Assembly (NCBI GenBank): GCA_030762175.1 | Contig: CM060833.1 | Span: forward strand, 7,815,001 to 7,879,000 | Origin: Metallyticus violacea | Taxonomy: Eukaryota > Arthropoda > Insecta > Mantodea > Metallyticidae | Direction of reading: 5' to 3' | Length of the DNA: 64,000 nt | Shown here: positions 59,001 to 64,000 of the stretch, in pieces | Layout: each line of letters starts with the position of its first letter | Position numbering within the stretch: the stretch's first letter is position 1 | The notes under the pieces: model-generated | What the model saw: only the letters and a program-made list of their open reading frames with translations | Database searches by the model: none | Told to the model about the DNA's origin: nothing | Translations under genes and position numbers: made by a program

Positions 59001-62000
59001 ACAATGCATGGCACTGGTGAAATTCTTTTCTTCCTATTGTAAGCAGTACAGTCAGGTCTAGAAACTTTCTGAGTAGGCCTCCTCGTAGTTTATGTCCATT
59101 TTATAAAGTTTGTTTATGTCAAGGCCAGCATATGGAGGAGCAGAGTGTCCAGGGAAAAGCGAAGAATTTCAGCTCTGTGGTCAACTACCATGCCCATTGC
59201 CTCTGAAGGACGTAAGAGCACAGCAGTGTTCCAGGTTGCCGACGCTAGTGCCACCTGGAGGTCTAGGCAGTAGCCGTATCAATCATACGTGGCTTCCTCA
59301 TGAAGCAGATCCAGGTATACCAATATTAGAAACCAGCTTAAAGAAAAACGTTTTTCCTCCGCATGATTTTCATTCGAATTGGCTCTCGGAGTGTACATTG
59401 ATGTCAGTTTTATAGCATGAACTTTCTCTCCTCTTAGGGCTGTGGCTACGTATGCTGCACGGCTTGTCTTAGATGTCTTGAACTTTCGAAGAAGACCGTG
59501 TTTTGATGTTTCGCCCAACATTTTGGGAGCTTGCACCTCCGAGATAGCGCCCAAAAGAAGCTCGCAGGCTGGAACTTGATGATCGACATCAAGACGCGAT
59601 CGTCTCTAAAGTTCAAAACATTTAGGCCCCATTCACAATGAAAATTAAGCGTAAAAACTAGATGCTATATATTGTAATGGAACCGCTCACAATGAATCAC
59701 GTAAACGTAAAAACAAACGAACAATTATACGTAAACTTAGAAGCTTGCAAGGTCCAAGGTTTTGCGTTTACGTCTAACTTAAACTTAAGAAATCAGTCAA
59801 TCAGAACATATTTACTCTGTTTGTAGAGCTATGTGGTAGAATTTATCCATACAAGGAGCACGGAAATCAAATTCAACTCTTGCTACTTGCTGCTGCAAGT
59901 CCGAACGACGGCGGAGAGAGCCGAAGGTAGTAACTTCCACAAATATGCTTTCAAGCGAATGGTACCACGCACAGAATGCGCTATAAATTGATGTTTATGA
60001 GTTTTTTCTGTTGCAATCAAAGGAGATTTGCCACCATTATAGTAATTTACTCGCCCATATCAATTTATTTTTACGAACAACCACTGGGTCCACCAGTTTC
60101 TAAGATTTACCCGAAGTAGGTGCTAATTGCGAATACCAACAAGAGCAATTTGCCACGGTTACAATATTTTACCCGCCTAACAATCTCCTATCAATTTATA
60201 TTTAAAAGTTACAGAAAACAACGCATAGGTTACATTATGTTTAACAAAAAATAACACATGCAACATTTACACTGCGCCCACACACAGTAGTTCGGCTCTC
60301 TCCGCAGTAACTCGGAACTTGCAGCAGCCAGCAGCAAGAGTTGCAATTGATTTCCTTGCTCCGTGTAAGGGCAAGTTATGGTAGAGAGCTAAAGATCAGT
60401 GATTCTGTAGACAGAATGGCGTCAATGGACAAAATATTAATCGCATTATAAGAAAGCTATGCTTGGTCATATTACTACAAGCCAATTAGTTACTGCACTT
60501 TGCATATGCATAAACGCTATCGCCGTCTGCTCAGAAGCAGCCATTTTCAATTAGCTGTTAGTTGATCTTCGCTTGTTCTTATTTTTGAATGGCTAATGCG
60601 TACGTTTACGTCTTTTATTGTGAATGCCTACATACTACTAAGTTAACGTGTTACGTCTTATTTTATTGTGTTTACGTTTAATTTGCATTGTGAAGGCGAC
60701 TTTAGATCTTAGGGTTGTCTATGTTACATAGGTCTATTTAAAAATGTTATTGCAGAATTGGAAGGCTTCAGGCACTAACTTCCTCTTTTTTTTTTTTTCC
60801 TTTCCTTCTTACATTTGTTGGTAAATCCTTAAAGCTCACTTAAAAAACTGTGTAAACTGAGTGAACTACTCAGCATTTGTGAAGGCTATTACAGAGCGCT
60901 AGAGCAGAAAATGTAGGAACGCTAACTAAAGATATACATATGTAATTAATAAAAAACTACTTTCAGGCTTAGAATATGTGCTTTTCCAGCATCATTATTC
61001 TTTTATTTACATGTTATATTGTTAACTTAACTTTCCAATTGTACTTAACTCTATAACAACTAAAATGGTATGTGATTAACATTTAAGCTATATAGTTAAT
61101 TTTAGACGTATGATTGCTTGTTTTTCTTTGTTCCGAAACCGCAGTGTTCTCTCCGCCTGCATTTATTATACACTTTACAGTACCAAGGTTGATAGAGTAC
61201 TATCGCTTAAGATTTGTACATCGCTCCGTATCGCACCAGCATTACCTGGAATTCGGCTTTTTCCGCTGCCATTCGGTACTGAAGCTTCAGGACGGCCGCT
61301 GTCAGCAAGGGTAATTCTGATTATTCATCCATGTGCATGCATAGACTATTTGTTGTCCCATTCTCTTTCACATGACACCAAACAGTTTATATATTGGCTG
61401 GAATACCCAATTGTCAATGCTAACAATAATAATATCTCCGTATACATCTCCTCCCAGACTGGGCGGCGTACTCGGCGATTACAAAAATTTAGTTTTCAGG
61501 TAGGTCCCAATTTTTGTTTTTTCTCAGCGAAACTCGGTATATGTGATTGAAATAAAGCAAGGAAAATGGTTTCTGAAAATTACCAAATCAGAACATTATG
61601 AGTGAAGATTTACTTGAAAACTAATATTTTTTTTTTCCAACGAAACTCGGTATATACCATTTAAATATAACGAGGAAAATAGTTTCTGAAAATCAGGGGC
61701 AAAGGACCATTAGGAGTACCGAACTTCCTTAATCGCCAGGACAGTCATTAAGGTAGTCCGGGGGGAGATACGGCATGCGAGGGGAATGCTATTGTTAACA
61801 TTAACAATTGGGTACTCCCGTCAAGCAATAAACTCGGTGTCATGTGAAAGTATGGGAAAAATAGTCGACGTATGCGACGAATAATCGGACTTAACCTTAC
61901 AGACAGCGGCCGTCCTGCGGCTTTAGTACCAAACGGCAGCGGAAACACTAATTCCAGAGATAGCTGGAGCGATAAGGAGCGATGTACAAATCTTAAGCGG

Positions 62001-62522
62001 TAGTGTGTGTACTCTATCAACCTTGGTAGTGTAAAGTGTAGGCGGAGAGAACATAACACAGAAAAACAAGCAATCGTACGTCTAAATTAACTATGTAGCT
62101 TAAACGTTAATAACATTCCGTTTTAGTTGTTATACAGCTATGTGCAATTGGAAACGTAAGTAAAATAATAACGATATGGGAAATGTCTATGCTCTAGCGC
62201 TCTGTAAAACCCTTAAAAAGTCAAATTGTTGAGGAATTCGCCTAGTTTAAGCAGCTCATGCGTGATGGATTTTTTCTTTTCTTTTACATGCATTTATGCC
62301 ATCTTTAGTTGAAGATCTCAGAATGTGGATTTAAAAGTAGATTTGTATATTAACTACTGCTCTTTGTTAGACCCTGAGTCTAGTTTATTTGTTTCAGAAT
62401 CTCTCAAGTGTCAACTTACATGTATGAGTAGAGAAAGCGGGGAGGTGTTTCTTTCTGGAGAGAACCTGATCGATGGTACACCATGTTCCTATGATAGGCT
62501 TGACAGTAGTATCTGCATACAG
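30818..62522 (+). CDS. ADAMTS: ADAMTS2/3/14-type secreted zinc metalloprotease (5' part, 10 exons)
   Basis: Ten exons (30818-31490, 36075-36214, 41312-41404, 44309-44544, 49797-49949, 50650-50763, 56952-57125, 57208-57336, 59124-59314, 62398-62522) total 2028 nt. They give 676 codons in one open frame, with every junction phase matched. Domain order: signal peptide, propeptide, reprolysin-type catalytic domain (HEVAHVLGLTHD; Met-turn VMAPM), disintegrin-like, TSP1 repeat (WSSWSSW), Cys-rich start. The blocks [25 protein letters not shown] and [13 protein letters not shown] point to the ADAMTS2/3/14 clade, whose vertebrate members remove procollagen N-propeptides outside the cell. The substrate in this organism is unknown. 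The gene continues past the window (spacer, further TSP1 repeats and C-terminus unseen). Confidence 0.93.
31545..33110 (+). repeat. Degenerate ~280-bp tandem array in ADAMTS intron 1
   Basis: A block TTTTGTAAAA-x-ATCTCGTTAAATTTTAGCTTTAAA recurs near 31687, 31975, 32260, 32507, 32795 and 33070, mostly 250-290 bp apart. Each unit also contains a GTCAGAAAGTTGGTAATTTT-like block and TAAAATATTTTGAAAAA-like blocks. The array begins about 50 bp after the exon 1 donor. No coding potential. Confidence 0.85.
33246..33520 (+). mobile_element. SINE-B copy (diverged)
   Basis: Head TTGTGGTCTAGTGGTAATCA, B box GGTTCAAACCCGGC, GGGTCGATGGATTTTTTTC and the 3' block AAAGAACCTCAAGCCTGAAA ... GATCTGAGATGTTAAAGAGT match the SINE-B consensus with many changes. 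Confidence 0.85.
33521..34179. other. ADAMTS intron 1, unassigned
   Basis: AT-rich intron sequence. Short open frames lack domains. Confidence 0.45.
34180..35290 (-). pseudogene. DUF4817/mariner-like transposase relic in intron 1
   Basis: Minus-strand 35048-34761 reads [20 protein letters not shown], then [12 protein letters not shown], corresponding to the YxLxxLQxLxPxDPxARxxFCxWFL region before the first Asp. Downstream (about 34680-34230), with stops, come [17 protein letters not shown] and [16 protein letters not shown] segments with a C-terminal tail. It is frameshifted and inactive. Confidence 0.75.
35481..35560 (+). mobile_element. tRNA-like head, probably a third SINE type or tRNA relic
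   Basis: GATAGCTCAGGCGGTTAGAGC fits an A box and GGCTTCGAATGCTACC fits a B box at tRNA-like spacing, followed by a TTTGTTTTTT run. The acceptor-stem halves do not pair convincingly, so a functional tRNA is unlikely. A comparable head may occur at 43755-43815. Confidence 0.35.
35575..35870. repeat. Fragment sharing the interior of the 59838 element
   Basis: CGCACAGAATTGTGTATAAA, TGCAATCAAAGGAGTTTTGC, CCCCTATCAATTTATAATTA and CACATAGGTTACATTA recur in the same order at about 59968-60235. The terminal repeats of that element are not clear here. Confidence 0.6.
36075..36214 (+). CDS. ADAMTS: ADAMTS exon 2: start of catalytic domain
   Basis: The acceptor TTTTTTGCAG is followed in phase 1 by [33 protein letters not shown] and [13 protein letters not shown]. 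The block resembles the ADAMTS2/3 start VLLGVDDSVVxFHGxEHVQxYxLTLMNI. The NRRK basic cluster could serve in propeptide removal. The donor is AATATT|GTAAGT, phase 0. Confidence 0.9.
36215..37090. other. ADAMTS intron 2, unassigned
   Basis: No exon or known repeat recognised. The middle part (36650-36850) is somewhat GC-richer and may be old transposon sequence. Confidence 0.4.
37091..37418 (+). mobile_element. SINE-B copy with target-site duplication
   Basis: The 13-bp direct repeat TCTACGATATCCG (37091-37103 and 37406-37418) flanks a full SINE-B: CGGTCCTGGTGGTGCAGTAG head, B box GAGTTCAAACCTGGC, GTAAAGCCGTGGGTCCCATG, and an A-rich tail. Confidence 0.95.
37899..38025 (+). mobile_element. SINE-B 3' fragment
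   Basis: GTGTCGTAGATTTACGGCA through AAAGAACCTCAAGCCTGAAA to GATGAGTGTCTCTAAATAAA. This is the 3' half of SINE-B without its tRNA-like head, as in 5'-truncated copies. Confidence 0.85.
38026..38518. other. ADAMTS intron 2, AT-rich
   Basis: Nothing recognisable. Confidence 0.4.
38521..39712 (-). mobile_element. Near full-length mariner with TIRs and TA duplication
   Basis: Inverted ends CGAGGGTAAGTCCGTAAGTT and CGAGGGTAGGTCCATAAGTT are each flanked by TA. Length 1192 bp. Minus-strand frames 39457-39149 (...[13 protein letters not shown]) and 39180-38917 ([20 protein letters not shown] ... [20 protein letters not shown]) overlap across one frameshift. They are followed by [14 protein letters not shown] with the second Asp and [18 protein letters not shown] with the third. 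The N-terminus is shortened. A C-run at 38651-38660 and stops make it inactive. It is the best-preserved mariner in the window. Confidence 0.9.
39715..40628. other. ADAMTS intron 2, unassigned
   Basis: Includes a T-run near 40385 and a stretch at about 40355-40615 that weakly resembles a mariner 3' end (AGCGCCTGTTCAATA-like edge). Too degraded to call. Confidence 0.35.
40629..41170 (+). repeat. Terminal part of the foldback/array family
   Basis: GTCACTTAGGTTGCATAAAC, TAAGCGAATGCCTCAGCAAT and TTAACAGAGCGCTAGAGCA match the ends at 9018, 15110, 60835 and 62268. Near 41118, ATTGTTATAAATTATGTGTT corresponds to the subterminal block before the arrays at 9831 and 29829. The array itself is not present here. 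Confidence 0.65.
41312..41404 (+). CDS. ADAMTS: ADAMTS exon 3
   Basis: The acceptor CTGTTTTAG is followed in phase 0 by [20 protein letters not shown] and [11 protein letters not shown], with donor CAA|GTAAGT (phase 0). It continues the LMNI|VxxIYxDxSL block of the ADAMTS catalytic domain. Confidence 0.9.
41747..42115 (-). mobile_element. Internally deleted DUF4817-type transposon, copy 4 (truncated)
   Basis: The left end GGTGTCAAAAATATGTACAC and GTGTTAACATAACAAAAC-like body match the other copies. The minus strand reads [20 protein letters not shown], then [20 protein letters not shown], the same HTH-to-C-terminus junction as copy 1. The first ~16 HTH residues and the right terminal repeat are missing. 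Confidence 0.8.
42116..44308. other. ADAMTS intron 3, mostly unassigned
   Basis: No exon recognised. A tRNA-like or SINE-like head may lie at 43755-43815 (GGTCACAGTTCGATATCCG followed by a long T-run). A minus-strand-independent [13 protein letters not shown] motif near 43240 hints at a very old transposase but is too short to call. Confidence 0.35.
44309..44544 (+). CDS. ADAMTS: ADAMTS exon 4: first half of zinc site
   Basis: The acceptor GTTTGTGCAG is followed by [60 protein letters not shown] and [10 protein letters not shown]. The last block is the start of the HExxHxxGxxH motif. The donor CACGT|GTAAGT (phase 2) cuts within the Val codon after the second His. The position that is Cys in the ADAMTS2/3/14 motif SLEx-VCRW is Asn here (VNRW). 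Much GC-richer than the flanking introns. Confidence 0.93.
44646..44956 (+). mobile_element. SINE-A copy 3 with target-site duplication
   Basis: The 11-bp direct repeat CCGGTACATTT (44646-44656 and 44946-44956) flanks a full SINE-A with B box GGTTCGAATCCCGCC, lying about 100 bp into intron 4. Confidence 0.93.
45050..46640 (-). mobile_element. LINE 3' end with RNase H-like C-terminus, split by a SINE-B
   Basis: The minus strand reads [20 protein letters not shown], then [24 protein letters not shown] residues (zinc-knuckle pattern CxxC...H/E...C common at LINE C-termini) and [16 protein letters not shown]. Upstream NLFNNSFE is joined to it across SINE-B at 45941-46270. Frames contain stops and shifts. 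Confidence 0.65.
45941..46270 (+). mobile_element. SINE-B inserted in the LINE, ending in (AAT)n
   Basis: Full SINE-B body with CGGTTCTGGTGGTGTAGTGG head and GGGTTCGAACCCGGCC B box, followed by a ~17-unit AAT repeat (46219-46270). AATCTCTCAAAG before and AATCTCAAAG after look like a target-site duplication in the LINE. Confidence 0.9.
46900..48060 (-). mobile_element. Non-LTR retrotransposon reverse transcriptase relic
   Basis: 47237-46938 reads [20 protein letters not shown], then [20 protein letters not shown] and [16 protein letters not shown], the conserved tail of Jockey/CR1-type reverse transcriptases. Upstream on the same strand, across stops, are [20 protein letters not shown], a [12 protein letters not shown] block and LFANDIKI. 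No endonuclease domain is visible. The minus orientation is opposite to the ADAMTS gene. Confidence 0.8.
48061..49796. other. ADAMTS intron 4 remainder with GC-richer island
   Basis: 48280-49080 is clearly GC-richer than its surroundings (GCGTTGCCGGCCGCGACATC near 48341; GGGGATTCATAAGCAAACC near 48877). A CTTTTATATTA box lies near 48817. It could be a retroelement terminal repeat or a foreign insertion, but no coding domain or border is recognised. Confidence 0.4.
49797..49949 (+). CDS. ADAMTS: ADAMTS exon 5: second half of zinc site and Met-turn
   Basis: The acceptor GGTGTGCAG is followed by one base completing Val, then [35 protein letters not shown] and [17 protein letters not shown] supplies the third zinc His and the Asp after it; VMAPM is the Met-turn. 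The donor is GTATC|GTAAGT, phase 2. Confidence 0.93.
50063..50609 (-). mobile_element. Internally deleted mariner 40 bp upstream of exon 6
   Basis: Inverted ends GAGTTTCTATCAGAAAGTTC and the inverse GAAGCTGGTATCAAAAAGTT are flanked by TA. The minus strand reads [20 protein letters not shown] and [18 protein letters not shown] (mariner N-terminal HTH), then [18 protein letters not shown]. It then jumps to the C-terminal tail ([20 protein letters not shown] in another frame). The catalytic region is gone. Confidence 0.85.
50650..50763 (+). CDS. ADAMTS: ADAMTS exon 6: disintegrin-like domain start
   Basis: A short exon found by frame logic. The acceptor GTTGTTGCAG is followed by [39 protein letters not shown], with donor GAGGG|GTGAGT. 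Entry and exit phases (2 and 2) fit exons 5 and 7 exactly. It corresponds to the ADAMTS block YDCLLDDP ... YSMDEQCRxDFGxG. The middle is shorter and diverged from that family pattern. Confidence 0.88.
50764..51019. other. Start of ADAMTS intron 6
   Basis: Unremarkable intron sequence before a mariner relic. Confidence 0.5.
51020..52045 (+). mobile_element. Mariner relic, family 1 copy 2
   Basis: Colinear with the copy at 5490: GTGAGAGGTGCGCAAGTTGA start, [20 protein letters not shown] (first catalytic region), and further [11 protein letters not shown] with stops throughout. Ends near ATAAAAATTAAGATTATTCA. Confidence 0.8.
52046..56951. other. ADAMTS intron 6, AT-rich and mostly unassigned
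   Basis: About 4.9 kb without recognised exon or complete transposon. It holds an (ATT)n microsatellite at about 53007-53043, a run of G near 53490, and a GT/CG alternating stretch at 56063-56103. The longer open frames (54210-54515, 55736-56176) show no domain. Confidence 0.5.
56063..56103. repeat. Alternating purine-pyrimidine (GT)n(CG)n run
   Basis: GTGTGTGTGTGTGTGTGTG then GCGCGCGCGCG over about 40 bp, the composition most prone to left-handed DNA. Confidence 0.9.
56952..57125 (+). CDS. ADAMTS: ADAMTS exon 7: end of disintegrin-like domain
   Basis: With the acceptor TTTGTGATAG the junction reads [20 protein letters not shown], preserving the FGxGYxxC...DPCxxLWC pattern. [20 protein letters not shown] and [19 protein letters not shown] follow. 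An alternative AG at 56965 would delete YSLCR and lose a Cys, so the upstream one is preferred. Donor CGCAG|GTAAGG, phase 2. Confidence 0.88.
57208..57336 (+). CDS. ADAMTS: ADAMTS exon 8: thrombospondin type 1 repeat
   Basis: The acceptor CTGATACAG is followed by [14 protein letters not shown], then [20 protein letters not shown] and FRSRSCNNP. WxxWxxW with CSxSCGxG is the TSP1 signature. Only 82 bp separate it from exon 7, the shortest intron of the gene. Donor CCCAG|GTAAGT, phase 2. Confidence 0.93.
57337..57699. other. ADAMTS intron 8, start
   Basis: Nothing recognised. Confidence 0.4.
57700..59085 (-). mobile_element. Mariner relic ending 38 bp before exon 9
   Basis: The right end (inverse reads CGAGGAGGCCTACTCAGAAA, then GTTTCTAGACC) looks like a mariner terminal repeat next to TA. 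Minus-strand 58433-58248 reads [20 protein letters not shown], then [20 protein letters not shown] and [15 protein letters not shown]. The second Asp appears as LLHNDNAPA and the start as [13 protein letters not shown], with frameshifts. The left end was not found. Confidence 0.8.
59124..59314 (+). CDS. ADAMTS: ADAMTS exon 9: end of TSP1 repeat and Cys-rich start
   Basis: The acceptor TTTATGTCAAG (weak pyrimidine tract) is followed by [39 protein letters not shown] and [13 protein letters not shown]. This matches the family pattern ...FQLC...CP...EEQC...HHWLPHE. Donor GATCCAG|GTATAC, phase 1. Confidence 0.88.
59315..59620. other. ADAMTS intron 9, start
   Basis: Unassigned. A short minus-strand open frame (59554-59279) has no recognisable domain. 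Confidence 0.4.
59621..60705. mobile_element. Harbinger-like inverted-repeat element carrying a nested one
   Basis: GGCCCCATTCACAATGAAA and the inverse AGTCGCCTTCACAATGCAA bound the element. Repeated ACGTAAAC-type motifs lie inside both ends. A TTA or TTTAG direct repeat flanks it. TTA-type duplications and such ends recall PIF/Harbinger elements, but no transposase is present. It contains the second element at 59838-60386. Confidence 0.65.
59838..60386. mobile_element. Inverted-repeat element (MITE-like), copy 2, nested
   Basis: Long imperfect inverted repeats TTACACGGAGCAAGGAAATC ... CGGAGAGAGCCGAA, related to those of the 20548-21456 element. The interior shares blocks with 35575-35870. 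About 550 bp. Confidence 0.75.
60835..62268. mobile_element. Foldback element with long inverted arms and central array
   Basis: The left arm (about 60835-61486) and right arm (about 61731-62268) are imperfect reverse complements. Outer ends match TAAACT-A-GCGAATTCCTCA and TTACAGAGCGCTAGAGCA. Inner parts share TAGACGTATGATTGCTTGTT, AAGATTTGTACATCGCTCC and GACGGCCGCTGTCAGCAAG-like blocks. The loop 61487-61730 holds about two inverted units of the ~142-bp repeat. Similar-looking open frames on opposite strands (61110-61550 and 62059-61748) are consequences of the palindrome, not genes. Confidence 0.85.
62398..62522 (+). CDS. ADAMTS: ADAMTS exon 10: Cys-rich region
   Basis: The acceptor TTTGTTTCAG is followed in phase 1 by [40 protein letters not shown] and IQ. 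It fits the family pattern CxLxCxSxxxGEV...DGTxCSYxx...C. Donor ACAG|GTAAAC, phase 0. Later exons lie beyond the window. Confidence 0.9.
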
Positions 62523-63147
62523 GTAAACTTTCTGTACAATATATCAAAACACGTGGGTACAGGGTTGGAAAAATAAGACACAACGCCTCTATAGGCGGCG
62601 CGAATCAATACATTACAATAACTATGTTTATGAAATATACCTGTTGTATGTTTATGACGTCAGTGTCAGTTCAGCCCAAGAATTCTGCATGGTGGTAATT
62701 TCTCCTACATTTTAATGAGAATTTTCGGCGCCGTTTCTAGAAGGGCGGCATGGACAGTAGATTTTAAAAACATCGATGCTCTCGCACTCTCTCCACAACA
62801 AGACAGATGCCTGCCACTTGCAACTGCGAACGTATAACATGCACTTGATTTATGGATTAGAAAGTACACTAAAAATATTTGCATTCATACCCACAAGCAT
62901 AATCACAAACGGAGGAGGGTTTTTAGGGGTGTTCGGAAACGGTGTACAATAGCAGTTTTAGTACCTGATATGTTATTTAACATGGTTCAAGTACATGGGA
63001 TCTCTTAACGCTGTCGTAAAGTCATTGTTTGGGAGTGCTATGCGTGAACATTTCCTCCTTGTTGGAGAATTTTTCACCTCGCAGTGAGTCCTTCGTGTTG
63101 TCGAATTAGGCATCAGGTGATGGTGGGTACAGCACACAATGAACATG
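62523..63147. other. ADAMTS intron 10, unassigned
   Basis: No exon, transposon end or repeat recognised. Confidence 0.4.
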
Positions 63148-63429
63148 AAGCCACGGGAACCCGAGGTCTATAAGATGCGAACTGGTGAACAGCAGGTCTG
63201 GGGTTCGATTCCTACCAGGACCGTCCTCCCTGATTGGAGTTTTTCCAGGTTTTCCTCAGTCCTCATTAATGCCAAATGTTGGGGAGGTACCTTAAACTTA
63301 GGCCTGGAACGTTTCCTTCCTTAAAAGAAAATCCTTTCCCAATTTATCATTTCATCTCATGTATCATCAGTGTCACCGTGTGGAGTGCCTCAGTAGTAAA
63401 AACGGGCGTTAAACACTAGTCATAAAAAA
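63148..63429 (+). mobile_element. SINE-A copy 4 (diverged head)
   Basis: B box GGGGTTCGATTCCTACCAGG, AGGACCGTCCTCCCTGATTG, TTAGGCCTGGAACGTTTCC and GTAAAAACGGGCGTTAAACA match SINE-A. The A-box head is degraded. Confidence 0.85.
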
Positions 63430-63449
63430 TAATTAAATAAAATAAAAAA

Positions 63450-64000
63450 ATTAACCTCAGTGATGCCAACTTTGCGCTCATATCAGTGATTTGTGTGATC
63501 TATTCAGCAATAACATTTGCAATATGCGGCCATGCATTATCGTGTTGCAGCATCCAGCTTGTTGCCTTTTGTAAGTGTGTGATATATAGCCTTGCACAAA
63601 TTTCAGGACACATCTGTACTGTTGTCCTGTTACAGTTGTGTGTGTACGCACGACATGCTGGTGAACCATTCCTTGAAGGTTCAAAAATTAAATGAGTGTA
63701 ACTTTCCCAATAGAAGCTTCTGGGTATTCATTATGATGGAGATTTTCACACAGCTTTACTGTTTGCTCTCAGGGGACAAAAGATATACACAAGTTTTATC
63801 AGCAGTGATGTTTACCTTTAACATCTTCCTGTTATATCATGTTAACTGTGTACAAACCTGGAACCCACCGTGCACAAAACACGTCTCATATGCAACTTTT
63901 CAGTTATCAACGTGTGGATGACACGCAGTAAAATTTTCAGAATTTCTTATTGTTATTCAACGATCTTTCTCACAATGTTAATTTTCCTTCCAATGGAGCA
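63450..64000 (-). mobile_element. Mariner relic, family 1 copy 3 (runs off window)
   Basis: Minus-strand 63684-63478 reads MNLQGMVHQHVVRTHTTVTG, then QQYRCVLKFVQGYISH, and in a shifted frame an HDNAWPHIANVIAE block. An ESKQ-type first catalytic region lies near 63780. It resembles the copies at 5490 and 51020 and has many lesions. Confidence 0.7.

Noticed and set aside
61110..62059. Two similar-looking proteins on opposite strands (61110-61550 and 62059-61748)
   Set aside because: Their similarity comes from the inverted arms of the foldback element, not from paralogous genes.
1..64000. CRISPR arrays, operons, rRNA genes
   Set aside because: No regularly spaced short identical repeats with unique spacers, no bacterial gene layout and no rRNA sequence. 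The tandem repeats seen are degenerate and lack spacers.

Overview
This is a gene-poor, AT-rich stretch of an animal nuclear genome. Split exons with GT/AG borders, tRNA-derived SINEs with target-site duplications, LINE relics and many Tc1/mariner-class transposons mark it as arthropod. The mix of mariners with DUF4817-type HTH/DDE transposases, together with very long introns, recalls large-genome polyneopteran insects such as cockroaches or termites. That placement is inference from memory of those families, not a database match.

Two host genes are supported, both on the + strand. (1) A three-exon Ly6/uPAR-type gene (13208-13277, 22280-22449, 24213-24473) encodes a 166-residue protein. It has a signal peptide, one 12-cysteine three-finger-like domain and a hydrophobic C-terminal tail suggesting a GPI anchor. 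A poly(A) signal lies at 24683. (2) The 5' part of an ADAMTS gene of the ADAMTS2/3/14 (procollagen N-proteinase) type starts at 30818 and leaves the window after 62522. Ten exons splice in phase into 676 codons: signal peptide and propeptide, zinc metalloprotease with HEVAHVLGLTHD split across exons 4 and 5, disintegrin-like domain, first thrombospondin type 1 repeat, and the start of the Cys-rich region.

Layout. 1-13 kb: transposase relics, a 1.3-kb purine-strand tract, and arrays of a degenerate ~142-bp repeat. 13-24.5 kb: Ly6 gene, whose introns hold an inverted ~142-bp array, a possible LTR, two mariner relics and a mariner broken by a SINE and by a 0.9-kb inverted-repeat element. 24.5-30.7 kb: SINE, pogo-like element, transposase relic, ~82-bp minisatellite. 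30.8-62.5 kb: ADAMTS exons separated by introns full of SINEs, mariners, LINE relics, a ~280-bp tandem array, a Harbinger-like nested element and a 1.4-kb foldback element. 62.5-64 kb: SINE and mariner relic.

The most unusual structure is the foldback/array family. A ~142-bp repeat with a GTATATAC-centred core occurs as arrays in both orientations. A shared terminal sequence lies near several of them. At 60835-62268 it forms an inverted-repeat element with arms of about 540-650 bp around a short array. No complete transposase, CRISPR array, rRNA gene or clear functional tRNA gene was found.
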